Position numbers and translations under genes: made by a program
Part shown: positions 46,153-56,569 of the stretch, piece by piece
Layout of the letters: every line of letters starts with the position of its first letter
Position numbering within the stretch: position 1 is the stretch's first letter
Notes under the pieces: generated by a model
Database searches by the model: none
Told to the model about the DNA's origin: nothing
What the model saw: the letters and a program-made list of their open reading frames with translations, nothing else
NCBI GenBank assembly: GCA_007115705.1
Contig: QXEO01000722.1
Location: 2,602,098-2,666,097 of the forward strand
Direction: 5' to 3'
DNA from: Dactylis glomerata
Taxonomy: Eukaryota; Streptophyta; Magnoliopsida; Poales; Poaceae
Length of the DNA: 64,000 nt

Positions 46153-46870
46153 TGATACGTCTCCAACGTATCTATAATTTTTGATGCTCCATGCTTGTTT
46201 TTACACCATTTGCCTAATGTTTCGTTACACTTCGTGGCACTTTTATGCATTTTCCGGAACTAACCTATTAACAAGTTGCCACAGTGCCAGTTCCCTATTT
46301 TCTGCTATTTTTGTGTTTCAGAAAAGCTACACAGGAAATATTCTCGGAATTGGACGAAACAAGTTCCTGAAGTCTTATTTTTCCCGGAAGCTTCCAGAGA
46401 TCCGAAGAGGAGACGAAGAGGGGCCACAGGCCACCCTCACACCAGGGCGGCGCGGCCTGGCCCCTGGTCGCGCCCCCTATGTGTGAGGCCTCCTCGGTCC
46501 ACTTCTGACGCTGCCCCTTCGCCTATAAAGACCCCCCGATGGGAAAAACCTAAGTACCCGATCAATTTTCCAGAAACACATCGTGATCCGCCGCCGTCGT
46601 CGACCCAAGATCGGGAGGGTCCAGAAGCTCTTCCCGGCACCCTGCCGGAGAGGGGAATCGCCACCGGAGGTCTTCTTCATCGCCATGCTTGCCTCTGGAG
46701 CGATAAGTGAGTAGTCTACCTTGGACTATGGGTCCATAGCAGTAGCTAGATGGTTGTCTTCTCCACCATGTGCTTCATGTTTAGATCTCATGAGCTGCCC
46801 TACATGATTGAGATCACCGTTATGTAATTCTACATGTTTGGTTTGTTAGGATCCGATGAATATTGGTGCT
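46153..46870 (+). repeat. Outer 5' LTR, first part (718 bp)
   Basis: Matches the first 700 bases of the inner LTR with many substitutions; TATAAAG at 46524-46530. It stops in GAATATTGGTGCT where the inner element begins and resumes after it as GTGTTATGATTGAGTTG. Confidence 0.9.
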
Positions 46871-48494
46871 TGATACGTCTCAAACGTATCTATAATTTTG
46901 ATGCTCCATGCTTGTTCTTACACCATTTGCCTATTGTTTCGTTACACTTAGTGGCACTTTTATACATTTTCCGGAACTAACCTATTAAGAAGTGCCACAG
47001 TGCCAGTTTCCTGTTTTCTGCTATTTTTGTGTTTCAGAAGTGATACACAGGAAATATTCTCGGAATTGGACAAAACAAGTTCCTGAAGTCATATTTTACC
47101 CGGAAGCTTCCAGACATCCGAAGAAGTGTCGGAGGGGGGCCACCAGGGCCCCACACAAGGGGGCGGCGCGGCCTGGCCCCTGGCCGTGCCACCCCTGTGT
47201 GAGAGCCCATGGCTCCACCTCTGATATCGCCCCTTCGCCTATAAAGACCCCCCGACGAGAAAAACCTAAGAGCCCGATCAGTTTTCCAGAATACATCGCG
47301 ATCCGCCGCCGCCGTCGACCCAAAGATCGGGAGGGTCCAGAAGCTCTTCCCGGCACCCTGCCGGAGAGGGGAATCGCCACCGGAGGTCTTCTTCATCGCC
47401 ATGCTTGCCTCCGGAGCGATGAGTGAGTAGTCTACCTTGGACTATGGGTCCATAGCAGTAGCTAGATGGTTGTCTTCTCCACCATGTGCTTCATGTTTAG
47501 ATCTCATGAGCTGCCCTACATGATTGAGATCACCGTTATGTAATTCTATGATGTTGGTTTGTTGGGATCCGATGAATATTGGTGTTTATGATTAAGTTGT
47601 TGTACTGAATTATATCTTTTGTTATCTCTATGTTGTTTATGATCTTGCATGCTCTCCGTTGTTAGTAGCTATCTTGGCCGAGTAGTTGCTAGTGACTCCA
47701 AGAGGGGGTATTTATGCTCGATAGTGGATTCATGTCTCTATTTCACCTGGGGGAGTGACAGAAACCTCTAAGGTGGTAGATGTGCTGTTGCTACTAGGGA
47801 GAAAACAACATTCATATGCTCAAGGGCATATGCTTTGTTTACATTACACACTTTGCTTAATGCAATTATCTGTTGTTCGCAACTTAATACTTCTAGGGTG
47901 TTCGGATGATATCCCCGGGGGTGGATTATTAGTCATAGATGCAGTTGGATGGCGGTCTATGTATTTTGTTGTAATGCCCAGAGTAAATCTCATAGTGATC
48001 TTCTTGACATATCACGTTATCTTTATTCTATCAATTGCCCAACTGTAATTTGTTTACCCAGCATGTTATTTTATCTATGGAGAGACACCACTAGTGAACT
48101 ATGGACCCCGGTCCTATTTTAATCATATTGCAATCACCTGTTTACTTTTCCCGCACTGTTTACTTTACTCGCATATTATTACTGTTTTCCACTCGATACA
48201 CTCATAACCTTTGTTTCAAGCAAAGCGGTGAGATTGACAACCTCATCGCAAGTTGGGAGCAAAGTATTTGTTTGTGTGTGTGCAGGTTCCACAACACCTT
48301 CAGTCGTCATCGTCTCCCTTCTCCTGTTCGATATACCTTGGTTTCTTAACTGAGGGAAAACTTTCCGCTACACTCATCATACCTTCCTCTTGGGGTTCCC
48401 AACGGGCTGGTCATCACCACGCACAAGGACTTACTGCTCCCACGTCAACTACACGCCACAGCTCTTTTCTGGCGTCATCATCACACGAGTAGCA
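46871..48494 (+). repeat. 5' LTR of the inner element, 1624 bp
   Basis: Starts TGATACGTCTC, ends GAGTAGCA, TATAAAG at 47240-47246. Near its 3' end it contains AGCTCTTTTCTGGCG (48460-48474), a copy of the spacer and PBS start normally found outside the LTR. Confidence 0.9.
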
Positions 48495-48504
48495 GCACTT
48501 TTTC

Positions 48505-48522
48505 TGGCGCCGTTGCCGGGGA
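48505..48522 (+). other. Primer binding site of the inner element, tRNA-Asp type
   Basis: TGGCGCCGTTGCCGGGGA, ten bases after the LTR end. Confidence 0.9.
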
Positions 48523-48690
48523 AGAGAGAAGACTTCTGCGAGGGGAGTTCTTCGCACACACATTCTTTACTTTGTTATTTGTTTTGCTTTACTTTATTTT
48601 ATTTTACCTGCATTGCTTTTTATATCAAAAACCCAAAAAAATTAGAATCCTTGGTAGCTGTTTTTACTTGTTTACTTTCGTTTTGCTGAA

Positions 48691-50754
48691 ATGGGTACTC
48701 CTGAAAACACCAAGTTGTGTGACTTTGCTAGCACGAACAATAGTGATTTTATCTGCACTCCTATTGCACCACCTGTTCCTGCTACCACCTTTTATGAGAT
48801 CAAGCCTGCTTTATTGAACCTTGTTATGAAAGAGCAATTTTCTGGTGCTAGTACTGAAGATGCTGCAGCTCATCTCAACAATTTTGTTGAGCTATGTGAG
48901 ATGCAGAAATATAAGGATGTTGATAGTGATATTATTAAGCTCAAGTTGTTTCCTTTTTCTTTGAGAGGAAAGGCTAAAGATTGGTTGCTGTCTTTGACTA
49001 AGAATAGTATTGATTCATGGGCTAAGTGTAAGGATGCTTTTATTGGTAGATACTATCCTCCTGCTAAGATTATAGCTTTGCGCAGCAATATTATGAAGTT
49101 TACTCAGTTTGATAATGAACATGTTGCTCAAGCTTGGGAAAGAATGAAATCTATGGTAAAGAATTGCCCCACTCATGGACTGACTACTTGGATGATTATC
49201 CAAACTTTTTATGCAGGACTGAATTTTTCTTCAAGGAACCTACTTGATTCAGCTGCTGGAGGCACTTTTATGTCCCTTACATTGGGCGCCGCATCAAAGC
49301 TACTCGACAACATGATGGTAAATTATTCCGAATGGCACACCGAGAGAGCTCCACAAGGTAAGAAGGTAAATTCTATTGAGGAAACCTCTTCCTTGAATGA
49401 TAAGATTGATACCATTATGGCTATGCTTGCTAATGATAGAACTCATGTTGATCCTAATAATGTTCCTTTGGCCTCTCTGGTTGCTCAAGAAGAGCATGTT
49501 GATGTGAATTTCATTAGAAACAACAATTTTAACAACAATGCTTATAGGAACAATTTTGCTAGTAACAATTATAGGCCGTATCCTTCTACCAATGGTAATG
49601 GTTATGGTAACTCTTATGGTAATTCCTACAACAACACTAGGGCCGCGCCCTCCGAGCTTGAGGTAATGCTCAAGGACTTCATCGGTAAGCAAACTGCTTT
49701 CAACAAGTCTGTTGAGGAAAAGTTAGGCAAAATTGATATTCTTGCTTCTAAAGTTGATAGCCTTGCTCACGATGTTGAAATTCTGAAATTAAAAGTGTTT
49801 CCTAATGATGTGAAAGAGAGCAATATTGTTGCTGCCGCTAATGCTATCCAAGTTGGAATTGATGAAAATATTAGATTGTTAGCGGAATTGCATGCCAGGT
49901 GGGAAAGAGAAGATGAGATGGCTAGAGAGATGAAGGTATGTACTATTACTACCTCCAATGATGTTGCTCCTACTGATAACAATCCTCTTACTTTGATTGG
50001 TGTAGAGAAAACTCCCACTCCTTGTGTTAAAAAGCCTAAAACTGCCAAAACTTTTTCTCAAAAGAGTGCTGAAATTTTTCGGAGTGTGGGAGATGATAGC
50101 TCTATTTCTTTTAATGATTTTGATGTTGATGGCTGCAATATATCTGAAGTAATTTTGTTCTTGCAAAAGCTTGCTTTGACTCCCAATGCTAGTTCTTTAA
50201 ATATTGCTTTTACTAAGCATATTACCAATGCTCTCATAAAGATTAGGGATGAAAAGTTGAAGCAAAAAGCCTCTGTTCCCAAGAAGTTAGAAGATGGTTG
50301 GGAACCCATCATTGATATGCATGTTAATGGTTATGATTGCCATGCTTTATGTGATCTAGGTGCTAGTATTTCTATCATGCCTAGAAAGATTTATGACATG
50401 CTTGATTTACCACCGCTTGAAAAATGTTATTTTGATGTTCCTATTGCTGATGTTGCTAAGAAGAAACCTTTGGGAAGGATTAATGATGTTCTTATTGTGG
50501 TTAACAATAACCTTGTTCCCGTTGATTTTCTTGTTATGGACGTTGAATGCCATGCTTCATGTCCTATTATTTTGGGAAGACGTTTTCTACGAACTGTAGG
50601 TGCTATCATTGATATGAGGGAAGGCACTATCAAGTATCAATTCCCATTAAAGAAAGGTATGGAACACTTCCCTAGGAAAAGAAAGAAATTGCTTTTTGAC
50701 TCTATTCTTAGAGCAAATTATGAGCTTGATGCTTCATCATCTAATATTACTTGA
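48691..50754 (+). CDS. Gag-protease polyprotein of the inner Athila-like element (687 aa)
   Basis: An uninterrupted frame starting at the first ATG after the PBS. Residues about 55-165 form the Retrotrans_gag capsid core (FPFSLRGKAKDWLLSL, FIGRYYPPAK, VAQAWERMKSMVKNCP). Residues about 275-320 are rich in Asn, Tyr and Gly. A probable coiled coil at about 325-370 contains EEKLGKIDILASKVDSLAHD. Residues about 535-650 form a retropepsin-like protease with the active-site loop CDLGASISIMP (Asp555) and CPIILGRRFLRTVGA; the DLGA variant is usual in Athila-type elements. No zinc knuckle, RT or integrase follows. The preserved frame suggests recent activity with pol supplied in trans. Confidence 0.88.
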   Translation: MGTPENTKLCDFASTNNSDFICTPIAPPVPATTFYEIKPALLNLVMKEQFSGASTEDAAAHLNNFVELCEMQKYKDVDSDIIKLKLFPFSLRGKAKDWLLSLTKNSIDSWAKCKDAFIGRYYPPAKIIALRSNIMKFTQFDNEHVAQAWERMKSMVKNCPTHGLTTWMIIQTFYAGLNFSSRNLLDSAAGGTFMSLTLGAASKLLDNMMVNYSEWHTERAPQGKKVNSIEETSSLNDKIDTIMAMLANDRTHVDPNNVPLASLVAQEEHVDVNFIRNNNFNNNAYRNNFASNNYRPYPSTNGNGYGNSYGNSYNNTRAAPSELEVMLKDFIGKQTAFNKSVEEKLGKIDILASKVDSLAHDVEILKLKVFPNDVKESNIVAAANAIQVGIDENIRLLAELHARWEREDEMAREMKVCTITTSNDVAPTDNNPLTLIGVEKTPTPCVKKPKTAKTFSQKSAEIFRSVGDDSSISFNDFDVDGCNISEVILFLQKLALTPNASSLNIAFTKHITNALIKIRDEKLKQKASVPKKLEDGWEPIIDMHVNGYDCHALCDLGASISIMPRKIYDMLDLPPLEKCYFDVPIADVAKKKPLGRINDVLIVVNNNLVPVDFLVMDVECHASCPIILGRRFLRTVGAIIDMREGTIKYQFPLKKGMEHFPRKRKKLLFDSILRANYELDASSSNIT

Positions 50755-53336
50755 TTCGCAATTTTCTGCGCCTAGCTCAAAGGCGTTAAAGAAAAGCACT
50801 CTTGGGAGATAACCCAATGTTTTCTTTCAGTACTTTTTCTTTTATTTGAGTCTTGGAAGTCATTACTACTGTAATGACCACTCCTTATCTTGTTTATTTC
50901 GTTTTTGTGCCAAGAGAAGCCTCTAATTTGAGTGAGGTAAAGATTTGGGGATGTTGCTGTCCTGAAACTGTTTTCGGTGCTGCACCGTAAAAATTCGTGA
51001 AAATTCTCTGTTTATCTTTTGGACCTGCGATTTCTTGTGCGTATGCCCCAGGTTATATCCAAACTTTTCTTAGTTGAACACTTTTTGATTTGAGCAACGG
51101 AAAATCCCTCAAAAATTCGTCCTTTGTCAGCTGTCCAGTTTTGACAGATTTCTGCCAATATTTGTTTTTGCCACTTTATCGCTTTCTTTTGAGTTCTTTT
51201 TTATCATGGAACTCTTGTGGAAGTTGCTACAGTAGTATATACTTTATATGTGGTGGTTTTGGGTTGAAACCTGAAGCTAAAAGAGGTTGAATATATTTTA
51301 TGCTTACACTAATGTTGCTAATAGAATTGTGTTTAGTTTTGTATGAAGGAAGTTTTCAAGTGTAGGGATTGGAGAATGATGAGATGAGTTGAAGAATGGA
51401 CAAAAGCTCAAGCTTGGGGATGCCCATGCATCACCCCAAGAAATATCCAAGAAGTACAAGCGTCAAAGCTTGGGGATGCCCCCGAGGCACCCCTTCTTCA
51501 TCGGCAAAAATCAGGTCACCTTTCAAAACACTATATTTTTATTGCTTCATGCACTATGTGTTTTTCTTGGATCGTCAGTTGTTTTAGTTTTCTTAGTTGG
51601 TTTAGTTTGTTTGTTTGCTGCAATAAATGGTTGGACCCCAACAAATTTCCTTTGGAGGAGATGTACTCATTTTCATTTGCAAAGAACGCTCTAGTTTTCA
51701 CTCTTATTAAAAATCGAGCGCTCTACTTTTTCTGCTACTGCTTTTGGTTTTCGTTTTCGCCTTGATTTGCGTTCAGATCTTGTCATATCTTTTCATCAAG
51801 GTGTATTTTTGCCTCTAATCTTTATTGGTTTTCATCAAAAGAGGTGTTTATAAAAATTTCAAATGGTGTTGGAAAAGAGAAAAAGCTTTGTGCAAAATAG
51901 TGGTACAAGAAGGAGCTTGTGTAGACTGCGGCTTAGGCTTTTTCATGACATGCTTGATGTCTTTTTGATAGTATGTTTAGTGGTTTTGCTGTAGCATGAC
52001 TTGTCTCAAATAACTGAGATTGCTTAATGAGCCTTTGAAAAATCATGCGTTGTTTTTATTGTATGGAAGCATTATTTTGGTTTTCTCCTTGATGCTTTAT
52101 TTGGGTTGACTTGGCGCATGCTCACACATGTTAGGCTCTTACAAAGTCGCCATTAGCCTTCATGATCATTTAGTTTTTGACTTTTGATGCCATCGTATGC
52201 TTCTTTTAATGTCGCTTTGTCGCTTTGCATGATTATGGCCATTACTGCTCTCTTAGTTGGTCGCTCCCAGTCTTTTGCTAGCCCTCGCCTTGTACTGAGT
52301 ATGAGCTCTACTCGTGCATCCAACTCCTAAAAGCCAAGTTTGCCATCGTGTCCACTATAAATTCCTATGCATGGTATTTGTAAGCCATTCCAAAGTAAAA
52401 TTTTCGTGTGCTACCTTTCAAAAACCTTCAAAATACTTCTCGTTTTGTGACACTGTTTTCAGCTCATGGGGACGTAGTGGTCGCATTTGCTATCTTCCAT
52501 ATTGCTTATTCCAAAAAGAAAAAAAAGGAAAAAAGAAAGAAAAAAAAGCACTCCTCCAAAGAATGTGAATGTTGGTGGGCACCCGATGGAATCGGTTAGC
52601 CATGGTATGTGAAAGGAAAAGGTGGGGAGGAGTGCCAAGTTTTATAAAAAGAGCACAAAAGTGCCAATCTCTCTCTCAAAAACTTGCTTTATTTTTGTAT
52701 GGAAGATAGTAAGAACCCCATTGCCAGTCGTTGACAAAGACAGCCACCTCTCAAAATCAAGTTTTATCTCTCTGTTTTACAAATGAAAAGCTCTAGCACA
52801 TGTTTAAATCACTGCTTCCCTCTGCGAAGGGCCTTTCTTTTACTTTTATGTTGAGTCACCACCTTCTTTCTTTATGCACCATTAAGAGAGCATAGTTGTC
52901 ATTCTTAGTGTGATATGCATTGTCCCAAAGTTCATTGATTGACTCATATTGTTGGTTTCACTTGTTCTTAAATTATTTGTATCTAGTCGCCCTCTTAAAC
53001 TTTGAGGTGTCCTATGCATTTATGTTTTGCTCTCTTTGAAGGACAAGCTGAAAACCATTTGTATGTTTTTCCTTATGATTTGAACACACGTTTAACTTTC
53101 ATTGTTTCATTATCATGATCTTTTGTTTGTGTTCATTTACATGTTTACAACATGGTTGCTAAGTTCTTATTGTCATGATTATATCTTTCATGCCATTGTT
53201 TTAAGTTCTATTGATCCCAGCTCACCAATGCTTACATATATGATCAAGATTGTGTAGGTGCATGTCACCTCAAAAATTATTCTTTTGTTATCACTTACCT
53301 ACTCGAGGACGAGCAGGAGTTAAGCTTGGGGATGCT
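50755..53336 (+). other. 3' non-coding region of the inner element with polypurine tract
   Basis: Begins with the conserved GCGCCTAGCTC block, contains AAGCTTGGGGATGCC near 51410 and 51468 and ends with AAGCTTGGGGATGC before the LTR. A segment at about 52330-52790, including an A-rich purine tract (52505-52552), is not shared with element 1 or the outer element at the same place. Confidence 0.75.
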
Positions 53337-54918
53337 TGATACGTCTCATTTGCCTATTGTTTCGTTACGCTTAGTGGCACTTTTATACATTTTCCGGAAC
53401 TAACCTATTAACGAAGTGCCACAGTGCCAGTTTCCTGTTTTCTGCTATTTTTGTGTTTCAGAAGTGATACACAGGAAATATTCTCGGAATTGGACGAAAC
53501 AAGTTCCTGAAGTCATATTTTATCCGGAAGCTTCCAGACATCCGAAGAAGTGTCGGAGGGGGGCCACCAGGGCCCCACACAAGGGGGCGGCGCGGCTTGG
53601 CCCCTGGCCGCGCCACCCCTGTGTGAGAGCCCCTGGCTCCACCTCTGATATCGCCCCTTCGCCTATAAAGACCCCCCGACGAGAAAAACCTAAGAGCCCG
53701 ATCAGTTTTCCAGAATACATCGCGATCCGCCGCCGCCGTCGACCCGAAGATCGGGAGGGTCCAGAAGCTCTTCCCGGCACCCTGCCGGAGAGGGGAATCG
53801 CCACCGGAGGTCTTCTTCATCGCCATGCTTGCCTCCGGAGCGATGAGTGAGTAGTCTACCTTGGACTATGGGTCCATAGCAGTAGCTAGATGGTTGTCTT
53901 CTCCACCATGTGCTTCATGTTTAGATCTCATGAGCTGCCCTACATGATTGAGATCACCGTTATGTAATTCTATGATGTTGGTTTGTTGGGATCCGATGAA
54001 TATTGGTGTTTATGATTAAGTTGCTGTACTGAATTATATCTTTTGTTATCTCTATGTTGTTTATGATCTTGCATGCTCTCCGTTGTTAGTAGCTATCTTG
54101 GCCTAGTAGTTGCTAGTGACTCCAAGAGGGGGTATTTATGCTCGATAGTGGGTTCATGTTTCTATTTCACCCGGGGGAGTGACAGAAACCTCTAAGGTGG
54201 TAGATGTGCTGTTGCTACTAGGGAGAAAACAACATTCATATGCTCAAGGGCATATGCTTTGTTTACATTACACACTTTGCTTAATGCAATTATCTGTTGT
54301 TCGCAACTTAATACTTCTAGGGTGTTCGGATGATATCCCCGGGGGTGGATTATTAGTCATAGATGCAGTTGGATGGCGGTCTATGTATTTTGTTGTAATG
54401 CCCAGAGTAAATCTCATAGTGATCTTCTTGACATATCACGTTATCTTTATTCTATCAATTGCCCAACTGTAATTTGTTTACCCAGCATGTTATTTTATCT
54501 ATGGAGAGACACCACTAGTGAACTGTGGACCCCGGTCCTATTTTAATCATATTGCAATCACCTGTTTACTTTTCCCGCACTGTTTACTTTACTCGCATAT
54601 TATTACTGTTTTCCACTCGATACACTCATAACCTTTGTTTCAAGCAAACCGGTGAGATTGACAACCTCATCGCAAGTTGGGAGCAAAGTATTTGTTTGTG
54701 TGTGTGCAGGTTCCACAACACCTTCAGTCGTCATCATCTCCCTTCTCCTGCTCGATATACCTTGGTTTCTTAACTGAGGGAAAACTTGCCGCTACACTCA
54801 TCATACCTTCCTCTTGGGGTTCCCAATGGGCTGGTCATCACCACGCACAAGGACTTACTGCTCCCACGTCAACTACACGCCACAGCTCTTTTCTGGCGTC
54901 ATCATCACACGAGTAGCA
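53337..54918 (+). repeat. 3' LTR of the inner element, 1582 bp, with a small deletion
   Basis: Close to the 5' LTR but lacking about 43 bases directly after the first eleven (TGATACGTCTC). TATAAAG at 53664-53670. Ends GAGTAGCA. It also contains the embedded AGCTCTTTTCTGGCG (54884-54898). Confidence 0.92.
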
Positions 54919-54923
54919 GTGTT

Positions 54924-56374
54924 ATGATTGAGTTGCTATACTGAAATATATCTTATGTTATCTCTATGTTGTTTATTATCTTGCATGCTCTCCGTTGTTA
55001 GTAGCTATCTTGGCCGAGTAGTTGCTAGTGACTCCAAGAGGGGGTATGTATGCTCGATAGTGGGTTCATGCCTCTATTTAACCTGGGGGAGTGACAGAAA
55101 CCTCTAAGGTTGTAGATGTGATGTTGCTACTAGGGAGAAAACAATATTCATATGCTCAAGGGCATATGCTTTGTTTACATTACACACTTTGCTTAATGCA
55201 ATTATCTATTGTTCGCAGCTTAATACTCATGGGGTGTTCGGACGATATCCCCGTGAGTGGATTATTAGGCATAGATGCAGTTGGATGGCGGTCTATGTAT
55301 TTTGTTGTAATGCCCAGAGTAAATCGCATAGTTATCTTCTTGACATATCACGTTTATCTTTATTCTATCAATTGCCCAACTGTAATTTGTTTACCCAGCA
55401 TGTGTTATTTTATCTTATGGAGAGACACCGCTAGTGAACTGTGGACCCCGGTCCTATTTCCATCATATTGCTATCACATGTTTACTTTACTCGCACTATT
55501 TACTTTACTCGCATACTATTATTACTTTCCACTAGGGGTGGATATCGAGCCAGCTTGGCTCAACTCGACTCAACTCGTAAATACTCGTTAATTAACGAGC
55601 TAGCTTGACTCAACTCATTAACTAAACAAGCTCCAAACCCCAACTCGGCTCGACTCAATTAAAACTCGAGTTGGCTCAATAAACTCATTAAGCTTGATAA
55701 GAACATGAACAACATTAGCACCATAGCATCAATATCAACAATGGACAATAGTCCACAATATAACGTAAACTTTAACATTCAAAAGTTGCTTAGAAGTCCA
55801 CCATCCCTTACATTAAAAGTGACACCATGAATAATCCAGAATAAAATGGCATCACATAGTTTTTTAGTAGTACAAGTAGCCATATTACGAGCTAAATGAG
55901 TTTAACGAGTACTCGTAACTCGACTCATTAAACTCGTTTTCTTAATGAGCTAAAAATGCTAGCTTGGCTTGACTCGTTAGTGTCCGAGTTCAAGCTGAGT
56001 TGAGCCGAGTTTTTGAGTACTCATTAAGCTCACGAGTTTCGAGTTTTATTTCCACCCCTACTTTCCACTCGATATGCTCATACCCTTTGTTTCAAGCAAA
56101 CCGGTGAGATTGACAACCTCATCGCAAGTGGGAACAAAGTATTTGGTTGTGTGTGTGCAGGTTCCACGTTGCTGCTCACAAAGCAAAGCTTGGACGAGGC
56201 GCCATATAAATTGTCCGGAGCTGTCGCGAAGCTTGCAAGCATCACCTTCAGTCGTTTGTCTCTCCTCTCCTGATCGACATACCTTGGTTTCTTAACTGAG
56301 GGAAAACCTTGCTGCTATATCCATCACACCTTCCTCTTGGGGTTCCCAACGGGCTGGTCATCAACCAGGCATCA
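54924..56374 (+). repeat. Outer 5' LTR, second part, with a hAT MITE
   Basis: Continues the outer LTR after the inner element and ends CAGGCATCA ten bases before the PBS. It aligns to the second half of the inner LTR except for its last 70 bases, which differ. Confidence 0.9.
55533..56060. mobile_element. hAT-type MITE, 528 bp
   Basis: Terminal inverted repeats TAGGGGTGGA / TCCACCCCTA and an exact 8 bp duplication CTTTCCAC (55525-55532 and 56061-56068). The inner LTRs show the empty site. Both ends are rich in ACTCGACTCAACTCG-like motifs that pair with GAGTTGAGCCGAG near the other end, giving long imperfect subterminal inverted repeats. No coding capacity. Confidence 0.95.
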
Positions 56375-56384
56375 AGCTCTTTTC

Positions 56385-56402
56385 TGGCGCCGTTGCCGGG
56401 GA
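56385..56402 (+). other. Primer binding site of the outer element, tRNA-Asp type
   Basis: TGGCGCCGTTGCCGGGGA with the standard ten-base gap AGCTCTTTTC after the LTR. Confidence 0.9.
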
Positions 56403-56569
56403 GGAAGTAGAAGACCTCTGCAAGGGGAGTTTTTCGCACACACATCCTTTACTTTGTTTATTGTTTTGCTTTACTTTATTTATTTTTACCTGCATCATTT
56501 TATCAAAAACCCAAAAAAATTAGAATCCTTGGTAGTTGTTTTTACTTATTTACTTTTAGTTTTGCTGAA

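Larger units (their letters stand above)
46871..54918 (+). mobile_element. Inner Athila-like LTR element, complete, 8.05 kb
   Basis: 5' LTR 46871-48494, PBS 48505, an intact gag-protease frame 48691-50754, 2.6 kb of non-coding DNA, polypurine AAGCTTGGGGATGC at 53323-53336 and 3' LTR 53337-54918. The flanks GTGCT (46866-46870) and GTGTT (54919-54923) are a target duplication with one substitution. The flanking sequence on both sides is the interrupted LTR of a sister element. It has no RT or integrase and is non-autonomous. Confidence 0.93.

Noticed and set aside
46177..46710. Open frames inside LTRs (also 46992-47426 and 53416-53850)
   Set aside because: They recur in every LTR copy at the same place and overlap the TATA box and transcription start region; no domain supports a protein.
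46153..46870. Solo or tandem LTR
   Set aside because: The sequence continues at 54919 after the inner element with a matching 5 bp duplication, so it is the first half of an interrupted LTR.
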